This document shows positions 1 to 7,881 of a stretch of DNA of 18,721 bases, piece after piece. The stretch is taken from assembly GCA_004555705.1 (NCBI GenBank), contig SFHI01000025.1, forward strand, positions 1 to 18,721. Direction: 5' to 3'. The notes under the pieces are model-generated. The model made no database searches and was not told the origin of the DNA. It was given only the letters and a program-made list of their open reading frames with translations. This DNA comes from Clostridiales bacterium. GTDB taxonomy: Bacteria; Bacillota; Clostridia; Oscillospirales; Oscillospiraceae. Made by a program: the position numbers and the translations under genes. Each line of letters opens with the position of its first letter. Positions within the stretch are counted from its first letter, which is position 1.

Positions 1-64
1 CGGCACCTTTCCCCTCTAACCGGGGGATTCCCACGCCAGTGTGCGCACTGGCTCGGAATGACAG
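1..64 (+). repeat. Module A repeat, right half only (copy A1)
   Basis: The window opens inside a module A repeat. The right inner arm (CTAACCGGGGGATT), the hairpin CCAGTGTGCGCACTGG and the terminal ATGACAG are present, with TCGGAATG in place of the usual TCGCAATG. The left half lies outside the window. It is followed at 77-89 by GTTTCAACTCTTG, a boundary that differs from the usual CAAACACCAATTT and recurs inverted at 18634-18646. Confidence 0.85.
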
Positions 65-100
65 CGTGATTTCTGCGTTTCAACTCTTGACTGGCATTGT

Positions 101-120
101 TAATTGTCAATTGTCAATTT
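101..120. repeat. Module B tandem TTGTCAA repeat (copy B1)
   Basis: Tandem units of TTGTCAA (TTGACAA on the other strand) end 27 bases beyond the stop codon of the leftmost gene. Together with the boundary sequence at 77-89 it matches, in inverted orientation, the block at 18604-18646. Confidence 0.75.
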
Positions 121-146
121 CTAACGTTCCGTCCCGTATGATCCTG

Positions 147-500
147 CTACCAGAAAAACCGCCCCGCCCCCTTGGGGGGATACGAACGGTTGTACCAGCT
201 TTCAAAGGCAGCGTACTCCGTGTTGAAGAGGCTGATGGAGGCGTTGTACCGTTCCGGCTCCCCGCTGTGCAGGTCGATCTGGGCCTGGAGCCAATGAAGG
301 TACATCCCCTCGAAGCCCTCCGGAGCCGTAAGCGGCACATCCTCCCCCGGCTCCCGGAAGGGCAGCCCCTCCTCATGGGTGTCCAGGATGTTTCGTTTCA
401 GCATCCATTCCAGCCGGGCAAGCCACCCGACCTTTTCCTCCCGGGAGAACGCGTTGCAGCACAGGCAGTCCACCCGGTCGATCATCTCTCCCATCGTCAT
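147..500 (-). CDS. Phage head-region protein of unknown function (117 aa)
   Basis: This small protein is probably a head or head-tail joining component, judged only from its place two genes after the major capsid gene. The start at 500 is chosen over a longer frame to 566 because AAGGAGG lies about 6 bases upstream; the in-frame ATG six bases further in is too far from that site. The sequence is mostly helical at the N terminus (REEKVGWLARLEWMLKRNIL) and ends with a Trp/Tyr-rich stretch (YNASISLFNTEYAAFESWYN). I recall similar short proteins with this kind of ending in clostridial prophages, always unnamed. Upstream is module C repeat C1, downstream module B. No enzymatic motif is visible. 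The CDS is well supported, the function is not. Confidence 0.8.
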   Translation of the reverse strand: MTMGEMIDRVDCLCCNAFSREEKVGWLARLEWMLKRNILDTHEEGLPFREPGEDVPLTAPEGFEGMYLHWLQAQIDLHSGEPERYNASISLFNTEYAAFESWYNRSYPPKGAGRFFW

Positions 501-548
501 ACCGATCCCTCCTTGTCCATTCCAACCTCGCGCCCACCGCCGGACGGG

Positions 549-703
549 AAATTGGTGATTCGTCATCGTAGGGGCGGATATTATCCGCCCGAAACGTTAC
601 GATTTTTGAGCATTTCCGATAAAAACGGAGCGCTTTCGATACCGCCAGGTTGCGGGCGGCTAATAGCCGCCCCTACAGTGACAACTCGACAAACACCAAT
701 TTA
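549..703. repeat. Framed module C repeat (copy C1)
   Basis: The frame AAATTGGTG (549-557) and CAAACACCAATTTA (690-703) encloses a module C unit at 568-676 that begins GTAGGGGCGG and ends CCGCCCCTAC. It contains two hairpins, GGCGGATATTATCCGCC near the left end and GGCGGCTAATAGCCGCC near the right end. The core includes GAGCATTTCCGATAAAAAC, which recurs inverted in copy C2. It fills the gap between the 117-residue and 69-residue phage genes. Confidence 0.9.
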
Positions 704-745
704 CCGCTCTGTCCGTCCCCTTTGCGGCCCGGGGCGGCGCTTCGG

Positions 746-955
746 TTACTGCTCCTCCAGCAGCTTCTCGATCCGCTTGTCCAGGGCCTCCTGGGCGGCC
801 TGGCTGCGGGCAAGCTCCCGGGCCACCTCCGCCGGCACCAGGGATTTCTTTCCCCGGGGCAGCAGGTAGTTCACGCCGTTGACGCTGACGAACACATTGG
901 GTTCGTCCCCGGTGTACCCCTTGGGCACAAAAATTTCCACTCTGTTCTCGCTCAT
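746..955 (-). CDS. Small conserved phage head-region protein (69 aa)
   Basis: This 69-residue protein lies directly after the major capsid gene. GGAGG is placed about 7 bases before the ATG at 955. The N-terminal half (VEIFVPKGYTGDEPNVFVSV, then NGVNYLLPRGK) looks like a small beta domain, and the C-terminal third is a charged helix (EVARELARSQAAQEALDKRI). From memory, short proteins with this NVFVSVNGVNYLLPRG pattern follow N4-gp56 capsid genes in Firmicutes prophages, which supports a role in the head, perhaps as a capsid accessory protein. That role is inference. Repeat A2 separates it from the capsid gene, so the structural operon is interrupted by a repeat here. Confidence 0.85.
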   Translation of the reverse strand: MSENRVEIFVPKGYTGDEPNVFVSVNGVNYLLPRGKKSLVPAEVARELARSQAAQEALDKRIEKLLEEQ

Positions 956-980
956 ATTTTTCCCTCCAAATCAGTTCGAT

Positions 981-1216
981 CAATTGGTGTTTGGCGCTTC
1001 GCCTCAAAGTTTCCTGTCATTGCGAGCCAGTGCGCAGGCCTTCCGTGGCAATCCCCCGGTTGAATGGAATCAGGTAACGATTGCCACCAAAAATCGCAGC
1101 GATTACCACTCTTCCGGGAACTTTTCGGTACATTTCTCCTCTAACCGGGGGATTGCCACGACCAGTGTGCGCACTGGTCTCGCAATGACAGCGTTTATTC
1201 GCCAAACACCAATTTA
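981..1216 (+). repeat. Framed module A repeat (copy A2)
   Basis: The frame CAATTGGTGTTTG (981-993) and CAAACACCAATTTA (1203-1216) encloses a module A unit at 1014-1191, in forward core orientation. The left hairpin is altered (CCAGTGCGCAGGCCTTCCGTGG is not a clean stem), while the right hairpin CCAGTGTGCGCACTGG is intact and extended by an A:T pair. It sits between the major capsid gene and the 69-residue gene. Confidence 0.9.
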
Positions 1217-1236
1217 TCGCTCAGTTGCCTTTTTCC

Positions 1237-2313
1237 TCAGTTGGCCTCGTCAGTGGCGCTGAAACTGGAGCAGCTCATCACCCGCAGCACCCGCTCGGGG
1301 TAGAGGATGGTGGCGCCGTTGGTCTCCAGCTTGTAGCCGATGGTGCTAAACTGGTTCAGAGGCCCGCCAATCTGGCTCTTGTCCTTCACGATCATCTCCA
1401 GGGCCCCGCCCTCGGGGTCGATGATGCCGAAGGAGTCCTTGCCGAAGAAGTAGGTGGCGTAGGTGACGGTGCCCGCCTTGTTAACATAATCTCCGGCCAG
1501 CACGGGGGCAAACACATTCTCGATGAACCGGCAGCCGTGGAGCTCGCCGATTTCGCCGTTGAACAGCTGCTCGGGGGCCGCGTACTTGTGGGCCTCGATC
1601 CACTCCTTGCTCCGGCGCAGGTCGTAGGCAACGGAAGGATGAATCACGGCGTAGTACTTTCCGTTGATGGTAGGCACCCGGTCCTTCTTCAGCTTGGTCA
1701 CGGCCCGGGCCACCATGTCGGGGGTCAGCAGGCTCATGGCCGTGGCGCTGGCCTCCATAGTGACGCAGCTGGTGGGGGTGCCCGCCACGGCCCCGGTGGC
1801 CAGGGTGATGTTGTCGCAGTACAGCACGTTGGTGTTCACCAGCAGGGCGTCCCGGATCAGGGTCTCCTGGGTCTCGGCGGCGGAAGCGCCCATCTCCTCG
1901 GTGGCCCCCAGGATCACGTCGTCATAGGCCCGCAGCTCCAGTTGGTCGGACACGGCGGCGTAGGTGCCGTACTGGTTGATGGAGCCGGTCTTGGTGCTGA
2001 CGCCGAACTTCTGGCCCGTGGGAATCACGCCCTCCTGGAGCTGCGCGGCCCGGGCGAAGGTGTTCCACTTGCGCCACTGGACGGTTTTGCCGTGGTTTGC
2101 GGGCAGGGGCTGCTTCTTGCCGAACTGGGCATAGAACAGCTCCACCCGGGCGTTCTCCAGCAGCTCCGTGTCGTAGAAGGTTTTGAGCTCCTGGCTCAGG
2201 GTGTTGTCCCCGGAAAACGCGGTGGTGTCTCCGGTGTAGGCGTTGACATAACTCTCCGTGGCGTTCACCACATTGCCCGCCTCCGCGAACAGCTGCAGAT
2301 CAAAAATATCCAT
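1237..2313 (-). CDS. Major capsid protein, N4-gp56 family
   Basis: This is the 358-residue major capsid protein, which builds the icosahedral shell around the scaffold. The family call rests on the run YDTELLENARVELFYAQFG, followed by KTVQWRKWNTFARA, LQEGVIPTGQKF and INQYGTYAAVSDQLEL, the pattern I recognise from N4-gp56-type capsid proteins. The length is normal for the family. The start at 2313 has AAAGGGGAAAG upstream. The N terminus contains LQLFAE at residues 6-11, also found at the N terminus of the scaffold gene, and resembling the LQFFA motif that Prp proteases cut. The nearby prp-like gene suggests this end is trimmed during head assembly. That is inference. The gene is framed by repeats A3 upstream and A2 downstream, with no sign of damage. 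Confidence 0.93.
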   Translation of the reverse strand: MDIFDLQLFAEAGNVVNATESYVNAYTGDTTAFSGDNTLSQELKTFYDTELLENARVELFYAQFGKKQPLPANHGKTVQWRKWNTFARAAQLQEGVIPTGQKFGVSTKTGSINQYGTYAAVSDQLELRAYDDVILGATEEMGASAAETQETLIRDALLVNTNVLYCDNITLATGAVAGTPTSCVTMEASATAMSLLTPDMVARAVTKLKKDRVPTINGKYYAVIHPSVAYDLRRSKEWIEAHKYAAPEQLFNGEIGELHGCRFIENVFAPVLAGDYVNKAGTVTYATYFFGKDSFGIIDPEGGALEMIVKDKSQIGGPLNQFSTIGYKLETNGATILYPERVLRVMSCSSFSATDEAN

Positions 2314-2357
2314 ACTCTTTCCCCTTTCTGAAATAACGTCATTGTTCCCGGACGGAA

Positions 2358-2546
2358 AAATTGTTGTTCAACGCACGAAAAAAGAACTGTCATTGCGAAC
2401 CAGTGCGCACACTGGTGTGGCAATCCCCCAACTTCTCCGGGCACTATTCGGTACATTTCCCCTCTAACCGGGGGATTGCCACGCCAGCGTGCGCGCTGGC
2501 TCGCAATGACAGGAAACTTTGAGGCGAAGCGCCAAACAACCATTTA
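2358..2546 (+). repeat. Framed module A repeat with shortened core (copy A3)
   Basis: The frame variants AAATTGTTGTTC (2358-2369) and CAAACAACCATTTA (2533-2546) enclose a 126-bp module A unit at 2387-2512. It lacks about 50 bases of the core, including the GGTAACGATTACC palindrome. The hairpins are CCAGTGCGCACACTGG and CCAGCGTGCGCGCTGG. The last three bases of the frame (TTA, 2544-2546) are the stop codon of the scaffold gene on the minus strand. Confidence 0.9.
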
Positions 2547-3221
2547 CCTTCCCGGGTACAGCTTCTCCCCCCGGGCGCCGGCCTCCCGGATGCGGCGCTT
2601 CAGGGCCTCCCGCTGCTCCCGGGAGGCGCCCCGGTAGTCGAAGGCGGTTACCGTGGCCCCCTGGGAGGCGGCCCCGTTTTCCACAGGCCGGCGCTGGCCG
2701 GAGCGGATGGAGTCGGAGATCATCTGCGCCGTCTTCTGCGCTGTCACCTGCATGGCGGCGGACTGAATCTCCCCCCGGTGGAGGGCGTAGTAGGCGTCCT
2801 CCACGCTAACCCCCACATCCGGCGCGGTCATCCGGGCAAAGGCGGGATTCTGCAGCTCCCTCCTCAGGTCGAAGCCGGGAAAGGTGGCCTTCATGGCCTC
2901 CCCCTGGCGCTCCAGCCCCTGGATGTGCTGCCGGAAGTGCTCCTCCAGCCGCGCCGGGTCCATGGGAGGCTGTGTCCCGGCCCGGGCGCTTTTCAGGCGC
3001 TCCCTGATAATGGCCTGAATTTCCCGGTTGAACTCAGGGTCTGCCTTGACTTCCTCCCAGGTCATTCGTCTTACCGGTCCCGTCTCCCCGGCAGCGGCGT
3101 CCTGCCCGTTCGCCCGTGTTTCGGAAGACCCAACCGTCTGCTGCCCGGCGTCGGCAGCGGTTTCGCCCGCAGGCGCGCCCTCCGCGAAAAGCTGCAGGCG
3201 CTCCCAATTGCTGTTTGCCAT
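2544..3221 (-). CDS. Phage capsid scaffold protein
   Basis: This is a 225-residue scaffolding protein, expected to direct assembly of the capsid shell and then leave or be cut. It sits between the protease and the major capsid gene, the classic scaffold position. It is acidic and Ala/Gln-rich in the N-terminal third, followed by helical segments (MTWEEVKADPEFNREIQAII, then LEEHFRQHIQGLERQGEAM) and a basic C-terminal helix (REQREALKRRIREAGARGEK) typical of capsid-binding ends. The start at 3221 follows GGAGG by 8 bases. A longer frame to 3266 has no ribosome binding site. The N terminus carries RLQLFAEGA (about residues 8-16), the same LQLFAE as in the capsid protein. Its stop codon is formed by the end of repeat A3. 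Confidence 0.85.
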   Translation of the reverse strand: MANSNWERLQLFAEGAPAGETAADAGQQTVGSSETRANGQDAAAGETGPVRRMTWEEVKADPEFNREIQAIIRERLKSARAGTQPPMDPARLEEHFRQHIQGLERQGEAMKATFPGFDLRRELQNPAFARMTAPDVGVSVEDAYYALHRGEIQSAAMQVTAQKTAQMISDSIRSGQRRPVENGAASQGATVTAFDYRGASREQREALKRRIREAGARGEKLYPGR

Positions 3222-3302
3222 TTCATTTCCTCCTTTTCTTTCCCGGACGGGCAAATCATAGCACAATCGCCCCCGGGTTCTCTATCCCACCGCGCTGGTG
3301 GA

Positions 3303-3598
3303 GTGGACAGTTGACAGTTGCGGTATCCCTCCGGGATAAAAAACGGATGAACGCATCCGCGCGGCAAATTGGTGTTTGTCAAATAAACGCTGTCATTGCG
3401 AGCCAGTGCGCACACTGGCGTGGCAATCCCCCCGATGAGTGGGACCAGGTAACGATTACCACCATAATTGCAGAGTTTCCACACTCTGTAGGGCAATTGT
3501 CGATACATTTTGCCTCTATCCGGGGGATTGCCACACCAGTGTGCGCACTGGTTCGCAATGACAGGTAATCTGGGACGCATCCCTACAAACACCAATTT
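3303..3598 (+). repeat. Module B fragment plus framed module A repeat (copies B8, A4)
   Basis: The gap between the scaffold and protease genes holds, first, a short module B piece at 3303-3338 (tandem TTGACAG units and the hairpin ATCCCTCCGGGAT). Then comes the frame AAATTGGTGTTTG (3366-3378) with CAAACACCAATTT (3586-3598) around a module A unit at 3390-3564. The A hairpins are CCAGTGCGCACACTGG and CCAGTGTGCGCACTGG. The core of this copy (ending GTAGGGCAATTGTCGATACA) is the same subtype as the inverted core in copy A7. Bases 3222-3302 hold the scaffold ribosome binding site and a TTCTCTATCCC motif shared with 7850-7860. Confidence 0.9.
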
Positions 3599-3608
3599 GT
3601 CCTTCTCT

Positions 3609-3929
3609 TCACGCCCCGACCTCTTCCACATACCCGGGGTATTCCTTCGCCAGCATCCGCAGGCCTGCCGCGATCACCCGGAAGGCTTCCTCCGGCTGTC
3701 CGGCGCGGCCGGGGAGGGGAACGCAGTGGACGAACGCCGCCCCGGGCTCGGCGGCCAGGGCGAGGATGCGCACCGCGCCCTGGTCCGCCAGCTCCTCCAC
3801 CCGGCGGCACAGGGTCAGAACCAATGCGCTCACCCCGGCGCACACCGGGTCGGAGCCGGGTTCCCCGTACCCCGCGTGGCCCAGTACCCGCAACTCCCCC
3901 TTGCGGGGTTCAATATAAAATCTTACCAT
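3609..3929 (-). CDS. prp: Prp-type ribosomal-processing/phage prohead cysteine protease
   Basis: This is a 106-residue protein of the Prp family (DUF464, YsxB-like). In Staphylococcus aureus, Prp trims the N terminus of ribosomal protein L27, and phage 80alpha head proteins carry the same cleavage motif. The call rests on GHAGYGEPGSDPVCAGVSAL at residues 17-36, which matches the family pattern GHA...G.D.VCA.VSAL with the catalytic His at residue 18 and Cys at residue 30. The start at 3929 overlaps the portal stop by 7 bases, so translation is probably coupled. The position between portal and scaffold is where tailed phages encode the prohead protease. The LQLFAE motifs at the N termini of scaffold and capsid are likely targets, which is inference. 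Family assignment is firm, the substrate is not proven. Confidence 0.88.
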   Translation of the reverse strand: MVRFYIEPRKGELRVLGHAGYGEPGSDPVCAGVSALVLTLCRRVEELADQGAVRILALAAEPGAAFVHCVPLPGRAGQPEEAFRVIAAGLRMLAKEYPGYVEEVGA

Positions 3930-5584
3930 GCCGCACCCGCTTCCATGGGGGCCGCCCGGGAGGCGTTCTCCGAAAGCCTGCGCAGCAGCACGTCCTTGCC
4001 CTCGAAGTCCATCATTTCCAGGCACTCCCGGGCCTCCGTCCACCGGCTCCGGTCAAAGAAGCCCAGCTGGTACAGCTGCAGCGCCAGCTCGTTCTGGGTC
4101 ACCCGGGTGTAGGAATTCTTCTTCTGGGCCAGGATTCGGATGTCGAACACCGGCTTCCGGAAGCCCATGTCCTGACCGAAGGCCTGCCCCTGGCTCACTG
4201 GCAGCAGCCCGTGGTTATCGTAGCTCACGAATTCCTCGGTGCCAAAGCTGCCCAGAATCCGGAACTTCCGGGGCAGGTCGTAAAACTGCCGTATCAACTC
4301 CACGCACAGCTCCACGATCCGCCCGAAGGAGCGGTAGCTGGAGCGGAGGGTGTCCCGGCTGCCCTTGCCGCTGGCCTCCTGCAGCGCGGCGATGGCCGAG
4401 GCCGCGGTGACCCCGGCGGAGATGTTGCCGGTGGAGGTCTCCGTGTTGCCGCTGGTCTGGCGCAGCTCGTCAATGGTCCGGTCCAGCAGGCTGACGTACA
4501 CCCCGTCCAGGGCCCGGACGGGAATCTGCCGCAGGCTGTCCTCCCCCAGGTTCCCCGCCACATGGACAATGGGCTTACTGAGGTTTAAAAACTCCGCCTC
4601 GTTCACCGCCCCGTCCTGCCGGGAGAAAAACCGGGGGGTGGCCCCCACCTGGGCGTTACGGACGAAGCTGGTTTTCATCAGGTCGATCTCCGTCTGGGGG
4701 CTGCGGCACACGTCCACATAGCCGTAGCCGCAGGGGCTGCCCTCGATGGGGAAGAGGGGGTCGAATTCATAAGGGTACTTGCCGTGGTCATAGAGTCCCG
4801 TCTCCGCCATGGGTGCCCGCAGCACATTTCCGTCGGCGTCCAGCTGGGGCTCCAACTGATTTTCCGTGGCGAAAAGCACCTGATCCCCCACGAATTTGCA
4901 GTAGTGGAGCACCCCCCGCTTGTGGTAGTACACCTCCACCAGCGTGGCCTTGTTCTCGGTGTCCACCCGGTCGTCGTAGAGGAATTTGGTGTCCAGGAAG
5001 TCCCGGCCCTTCAGGTCCAGGTCCGGGTATTCCTCCATCAGAATGTCCCGGTCCCGAAGCTCCGTGTGGAAGAAATAGCGGCTTTTCTGGATGTCCGTCA
5101 CCCCCGGCTCCCAGTAGAGGTTCAGAAGATTCACCCGCTGGATGCTGATGTCCCCCAGGCCGCAGAGCTTCCCCGGGTCCCACAGGATTTTGTAGCAGGC
5201 GGTGCCGGTTTTGCACTTCTGCCACATAGCGTCGGACCAGACGGTTTCGAATTGGTTCTGTTCCAGGATGCAGGGGACGATGGCGCTCAGGGTCCGGGCC
5301 TCCGCCCGGTCCCCCTCCTCCCGGGGCAGCAGCACCGGCTCGGGGTAGCCCTCCACCAGGTCCGCGTGCTTGCTGACGATGACGTTGTGGAGCCATCCGC
5401 TGACACTGCGGAACCCCCCGTCCCCGGTAAACTGCTCCTCGGAAGCGTTTCTCAGCTTCCACCAGTTTTCACTGGAGATGATCCGGCTCCTGGTCTGCCG
5501 CAGCCCCGCGCTGTAGCGCTCCAGCACCCGCCGGAATTCCTCCACCTGCTGTCGCCCAATGGGCAATACGGTTTGCGATTCCAT
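3923..5584 (-). CDS. Phage portal protein
   Basis: This 553-residue protein is the portal, the ring at the head vertex through which DNA is packaged. It follows terL and precedes the protease, scaffold and capsid, the usual order. Visible features are an N-terminal helix (QQVEEFRRVLERYSAGLRQT), a central region rich in Tyr and Trp with YHKRGVLHYCKFVGDQVLF, and a C-terminal Ala/Ser-rich stretch (GNTETSTGNISAGVTAASAI) then LQEASGKGSRD, which I recognise from large portal proteins accompanying N4-gp56 capsids. AAGGAGGT lies 6 bases before the start at 5584. A frame running to 5620 only translates module B repeat and is rejected. The repeat block 5605-5637 ends just upstream of the ribosome binding site. 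Confidence 0.88.
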   Translation of the reverse strand: MESQTVLPIGRQQVEEFRRVLERYSAGLRQTRSRIISSENWWKLRNASEEQFTGDGGFRSVSGWLHNVIVSKHADLVEGYPEPVLLPREEGDRAEARTLSAIVPCILEQNQFETVWSDAMWQKCKTGTACYKILWDPGKLCGLGDISIQRVNLLNLYWEPGVTDIQKSRYFFHTELRDRDILMEEYPDLDLKGRDFLDTKFLYDDRVDTENKATLVEVYYHKRGVLHYCKFVGDQVLFATENQLEPQLDADGNVLRAPMAETGLYDHGKYPYEFDPLFPIEGSPCGYGYVDVCRSPQTEIDLMKTSFVRNAQVGATPRFFSRQDGAVNEAEFLNLSKPIVHVAGNLGEDSLRQIPVRALDGVYVSLLDRTIDELRQTSGNTETSTGNISAGVTAASAIAALQEASGKGSRDTLRSSYRSFGRIVELCVELIRQFYDLPRKFRILGSFGTEEFVSYDNHGLLPVSQGQAFGQDMGFRKPVFDIRILAQKKNSYTRVTQNELALQLYQLGFFDRSRWTEARECLEMMDFEGKDVLLRRLSENASRAAPMEAGAAW

Positions 5585-5604
5585 AGGAATACCTCCTTGT
5601 TTTG

Positions 5605-5951
5605 AATTGACAATTGACAATTGAGAATTGACAATTGCCCGAAGTGTTAAATTGGTGTTTGAAAGTGCGCGCTAAAAAAATCCTGTCATTGCGAACCAGT
5701 CCGCAGACTGGTGTGGCAATCCCCCAGTTGAACGCAATCAGGTAACGATTACCACCAAAAGCCGAAACAATCCCCGTTTTCCCGAGTGCTTTTCGGCACA
5801 TTTCTCCTCTAACCGGGGGATTGCCACACCACTTAAGCGCACTGGTTCGCAATGACAGCGATTATTTGGCAAACACCAATCTATCTTCCTCCCGAACGAA
5901 TCCGGCCCCTGGCTGCCAAATTGTCAACTGTCAATTGTCAATTGTCAATTT
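5605..5951 (+). repeat. Composite of module B, framed module A and module B (copies B2, A5, B3)
   Basis: The gap between terL and portal (about 360 bases) is entirely repeat. Module B units (TTGACAA) occupy 5605-5637. The frame AAATTGGTGTTTG (5649-5661) and CAAACACCAAT (5870-5880) encloses module A at 5683-5858. Inverted B units (TTGTCAA) occupy 5918-5951. The B runs at the two ends are inverted relative to each other, making a nested palindromic arrangement. The A hairpins are CCAGTCCGCAGACTGG and the 17-mer CCACTTAAGCGCACTGG. The TCA at 5945-5947 inside B3 is the TGA stop of terL on the minus strand. Confidence 0.9.
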
Positions 5952-7351
5952 CCTTGTTCCAGAGGGTCGAATACCAGAGCCGGCTTGTCCTGACGCCGCA
6001 GGGGGGCCACGGGCTGGGACATGCAGAGGTAGCGCACCTCGTCGGGGCAGTGGTCCTCCAGGGTGGTGTCCAAATCCTCGGGCCTCGCCGGGTCGTACAT
6101 CATCAGCGGCATGGTGCGAAGAAAGGCCCTGCAGCCCTCAAACACATACATCCGCGGGTACCCGTTTTCATCGAACTGGAGCCGGTAATGCACCTGCATC
6201 CAGCCGGGAATCCGGTGGTTGTCCCCCGGGGTGAAGTAGATGCCGTACTTCGCCGCCGTGTCCGCGATGCACTCCCCCCGGCTGCTGTCCCAGATGGCGG
6301 GGTCGGCCACCCCGTCGGAGATTTTCCGGCCCCTCAGCCAGGGGTGCTCCCGCTCCAGCTGGGCGATCCGCCGGAACTGCTCCTCCGGCGTCCACTTGAC
6401 CCCCTCGTCCGGCGTCCCCGTGCAGCCGTAGAGCTCCAGAATCCGGTAGAGCACCCCGTCATAGTCCACCGCCCAGTAGCCCAGGGAGAAGGGCTTGTTG
6501 TAGCCGAAGTCATAAGACCGCAGTATTTTCCACCCCCGCCGCTCCCCGGCGTTCAGGTCGAAGGCCGGGATCACATGGGTGAACCGCCGCTGCCGGAGGG
6601 CCTCCTCCACGGTGATGCCCGCCCTGGCGCAGAGCTCCGGGTCGGGGGTCAATCGCAGCTCCTCAAAAAACTGCCCCTCGTACACGTCCCACCGGCCGTG
6701 GAGCCAGGCGTCCCGGAGCTTGGGGGGCAGGGCCTTCAGCTGGTCAACATAATCCGGCTGGCTTTCCATCAGGGCCATGTTGTCCGTGACCAACGACTGG
6801 ATGAAGCTGTAGTCGTCCGGATTCTCCCCCGGCTCGAACTTGCGGTCAATGAACAGCCGCTTCATGTAGCCGTGGGACACGCCCCCCGGGTTGCAGGTGT
6901 AGTACACCCGCTTGGGGAAATCGTTGACGCCCCGGACGCAGGCGGTGATTTTGCGAATCCACAGCTCCTTCAGCTGGGTGGCCTCGTCCAGGAAGATCAC
7001 GTCGTACTCCGCCCCCTGGTACTGGTCCAGGTCGGAGTCCTTGGCGCAGTAGCCAAAGCGCAGTGTGGAGCCGTTGGGGAAGAAGAACTGCCTCTGCGCC
7101 TTTATGTATTTGGCGATTCCCGCCAGCTCCCCGCAGAGGGGCTGGATGTGGTTGTTTTCCAGCTCCTGGAAGGTCCGCCGGACGATCAGCAGCCGGATGC
7201 CGGGGTATCGCAGGGCCAGCCGCTTGGCCTTGTCCCGGACTACCCAGCTTTTGCCCCCGCCCCGGGCCCCGCCGAACATCACGTGCTTGTGGTGATCCTT
7301 CAGAAACAGAATCTGCTTCTGGCTGGGCCTTTGGAGAACCAGCTCATTCAT
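5945..7351 (-). CDS. terL: Phage terminase large subunit
   Basis: This 468-residue protein is the ATP-driven DNA packaging motor and nuclease. The ATPase domain has a Walker A motif GGARGGGKS at residues 27-35 and a Walker B motif VIFLDEAT at 118-125, followed by the coupling-like YYTCNPGG. The C-terminal nuclease domain begins near RSYDFGYNKPFSLG (about residue 283), where the Asp is a likely metal ligand, and continues to SDGVADPAIWD with a second acidic pair. The start at 7351 overlaps the terS stop by 8 bases (ATGAATGA), so the two subunits are probably translationally coupled. The final codons read into module B repeat, whose TGA ends the protein after LEQGN. No frameshift or missing catalytic motif is seen, so packaging activity looks intact. 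Confidence 0.95.
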   Translation of the reverse strand: MNELVLQRPSQKQILFLKDHHKHVMFGGARGGGKSWVVRDKAKRLALRYPGIRLLIVRRTFQELENNHIQPLCGELAGIAKYIKAQRQFFFPNGSTLRFGYCAKDSDLDQYQGAEYDVIFLDEATQLKELWIRKITACVRGVNDFPKRVYYTCNPGGVSHGYMKRLFIDRKFEPGENPDDYSFIQSLVTDNMALMESQPDYVDQLKALPPKLRDAWLHGRWDVYEGQFFEELRLTPDPELCARAGITVEEALRQRRFTHVIPAFDLNAGERRGWKILRSYDFGYNKPFSLGYWAVDYDGVLYRILELYGCTGTPDEGVKWTPEEQFRRIAQLEREHPWLRGRKISDGVADPAIWDSSRGECIADTAAKYGIYFTPGDNHRIPGWMQVHYRLQFDENGYPRMYVFEGCRAFLRTMPLMMYDPARPEDLDTTLEDHCPDEVRYLCMSQPVAPLRRQDKPALVFDPLEQGN

Positions 7352-7808
7352 TCCAATCCTCCTCCCCGGCCTCGAACACCACCCGCACCTGATTGTCCTG
7401 GTCGTCCTCCCCTCCCTGCAGCATGGCTTTCAGGTCCTTCAGCGCGGCGGTGACCTCCTTCAGCGCCTTGGTGTCCAGCTTCCGGAAGATGCGTTCCTCC
7501 AGCTCCTCGGCACCCTTGGTTTTCACCAGATACCGGTGGAACTGCTGCTGATCCTCAAAATCCTGCTGCAGCAGCTTCAGCATTTTTTCCACCGTTTCCT
7601 CCAGCCGCCGGGCGGTGTTCCCGGCCAGCGCCCCGCCGGAGTCCCGGCTCCGCTCCCGCAGGGCGGGCCACCCCTCCCGGGCGGAGCGCCGCTCCAGCTG
7701 CCGCTTGGAGACCCCATATTTTTCCGACAGCTTCCTCAGGCTCAAATCCGATTGGATGTATTCCTCCCGAATCCGCGCCCAGAGCTCCCCGCTTTCTTCC
7801 TTGGTCAT
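7344..7808 (-). CDS. terS: Phage terminase small subunit
   Basis: This 154-residue protein is the DNA-recognition subunit of the terminase. The N-terminal third holds a helix-turn-helix (SLRKLSEKYGVSKRQLERRS) followed by REGW, typical of small terminase subunits of Firmicutes phages. The middle is a long helix (ARRLEETVEKMLKLLQQDFE) suited to oligomer formation, and the C-terminal tail is acidic (GEDDQDNQVRVVFEAGEEDW). The ATG at 7808 is chosen because AAGGAGG (7816-7822) lies 7 bases upstream, whereas the ATG at 7814 is too close to it. It overlaps terL by 8 bases. Repeat A6 lies upstream and separates it from the early genes. Confidence 0.85.
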   Translation of the reverse strand: MTKEESGELWARIREEYIQSDLSLRKLSEKYGVSKRQLERRSAREGWPALRERSRDSGGALAGNTARRLEETVEKMLKLLQQDFEDQQQFHRYLVKTKGAEELEERIFRKLDTKALKEVTAALKDLKAMLQGGEDDQDNQVRVVFEAGEEDWNE

Positions 7809-7881
7809 TCCCATCCCTCCTTCCGCCCCATTCTACACGCCCCCCTTGGTTCTCTCTATCCCGCCCCCCGGGCGGAACGAT

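Noticed and set aside
1225..2331. Long plus-strand open frame opposite the major capsid gene
   Set aside because: It is an antisense shadow caused by GC-rich third positions. The minus-strand product is a clear capsid protein with a ribosome binding site.
4784..5605. Long plus-strand frame opposite the portal gene
   Set aside because: Antisense shadow with low-complexity His/Val/Leu-rich content and no ribosome binding site.
5852..7453. 533-residue plus-strand frame opposite terL
   Set aside because: Shadow frame starting inside a repeat. The opposite strand encodes a terminase with Walker motifs.
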